5,480 nt of DNA, taken from NCBI GenBank assembly GCA_964528535.1, contig CAZGSQ010000185.1, positions 1 through 5,480 of the forward strand, given 5' to 3'. The notes below the pieces were generated by a model that saw nothing but the letters and a program-made list of their open reading frames with translations, made no database searches and was not told the origin of the DNA. Source of the DNA: CAINVV01 sp964528535 (GTDB lineage: Bacteria > Bacteroidota > Bacteroidia > Bacteroidales > Prolixibacteraceae). Position 1 is the stretch's first letter; each line of letters starts with the position of its first letter. A program made the translations under genes and the position numbers. This document shows positions 5,437-5,480 of the stretch, piece after piece.

Positions 5437-5480
5437 AGATCGGAAGAGCACACGTCTGAACTCCAGTCACCTGAAGCTAT
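5437..5480 (+). other. Illumina TruSeq adapter and sample index (sequencing artefact)
   Basis: From 5437 the sequence is the TruSeq indexed (read 1 read-through) adapter, starting AGATCGGAAGAGC and ending CCAGTCAC at 5470: all 34 bases match. Bases 5471-5478, CTGAAGCT, equal the TruSeq HT i7 index D707 as I recall it, and the closing AT fits the next adapter segment, which starts ATCTCGTATGCC. The true insert ends at 5436. This stretch should be trimmed and carries no biological information. Confidence 0.98.

Overview
The window looks like one whole short contig from a member of the Bacteroidota (family and genus cannot be named from this alone). The grounds are several TAnnTTTG boxes of the Bacteroidota -7 type in front of genes, start codons that mostly lack a Shine-Dalgarno site, one very A-rich leader, and a small secreted protein resembling PepSY-like proteins common in that phylum. 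The last 44 bases are not biological: they are an Illumina TruSeq adapter followed by an 8-base sample index. The first nine bases also match the end of an Illumina adapter, so the edges of the window are assembly edges.

Layout. Bases 1-790 (minus) hold the N-terminal part of a penicillin-acylase-family Ntn hydrolase, cut just after its predicted self-cleavage site and catalytic serine. A 249-base divergent spacer separates it from a plus-strand enolase-superfamily enzyme (1040-2272) that carries a Tat-like N-terminus and resembles sugar-acid dehydratases. That gene meets, tail to tail with one base between stop codons, a minus-strand gene for a START-domain protein with a signal peptide (2274-2885). 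Upstream of it on the same strand is a small secreted PepSY-like protein of unknown function (3052-3600). A 451-base gene-free region (3601-4051) follows, containing a GC-richer insert-like block with hairpins, flanked by a 10-base direct repeat. The last gene (4052-5305, minus) is a complete glycerate 2-kinase of the GckA/MOFRL type, with a good ribosome binding site and a candidate promoter.

How the genes fit together. The glycerate kinase and the enolase-superfamily enzyme could both serve sugar-acid breakdown (dehydration of an aldonate or similar acid; glycerate to 2-phosphoglycerate). They lie on opposite strands with unrelated genes between, so a shared pathway is only a guess. Four of the five proteins carry an export signal or N-terminal membrane segment, so most of the window concerns the cell envelope. 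I found no defence system, CRISPR array, transposase, tRNA or rRNA, and nothing that makes a convincing new system. The points most worth checking are the adapter contamination, the repeat-like block at 3714-4011, and the altered metal-ligand motif in the enolase-superfamily enzyme.
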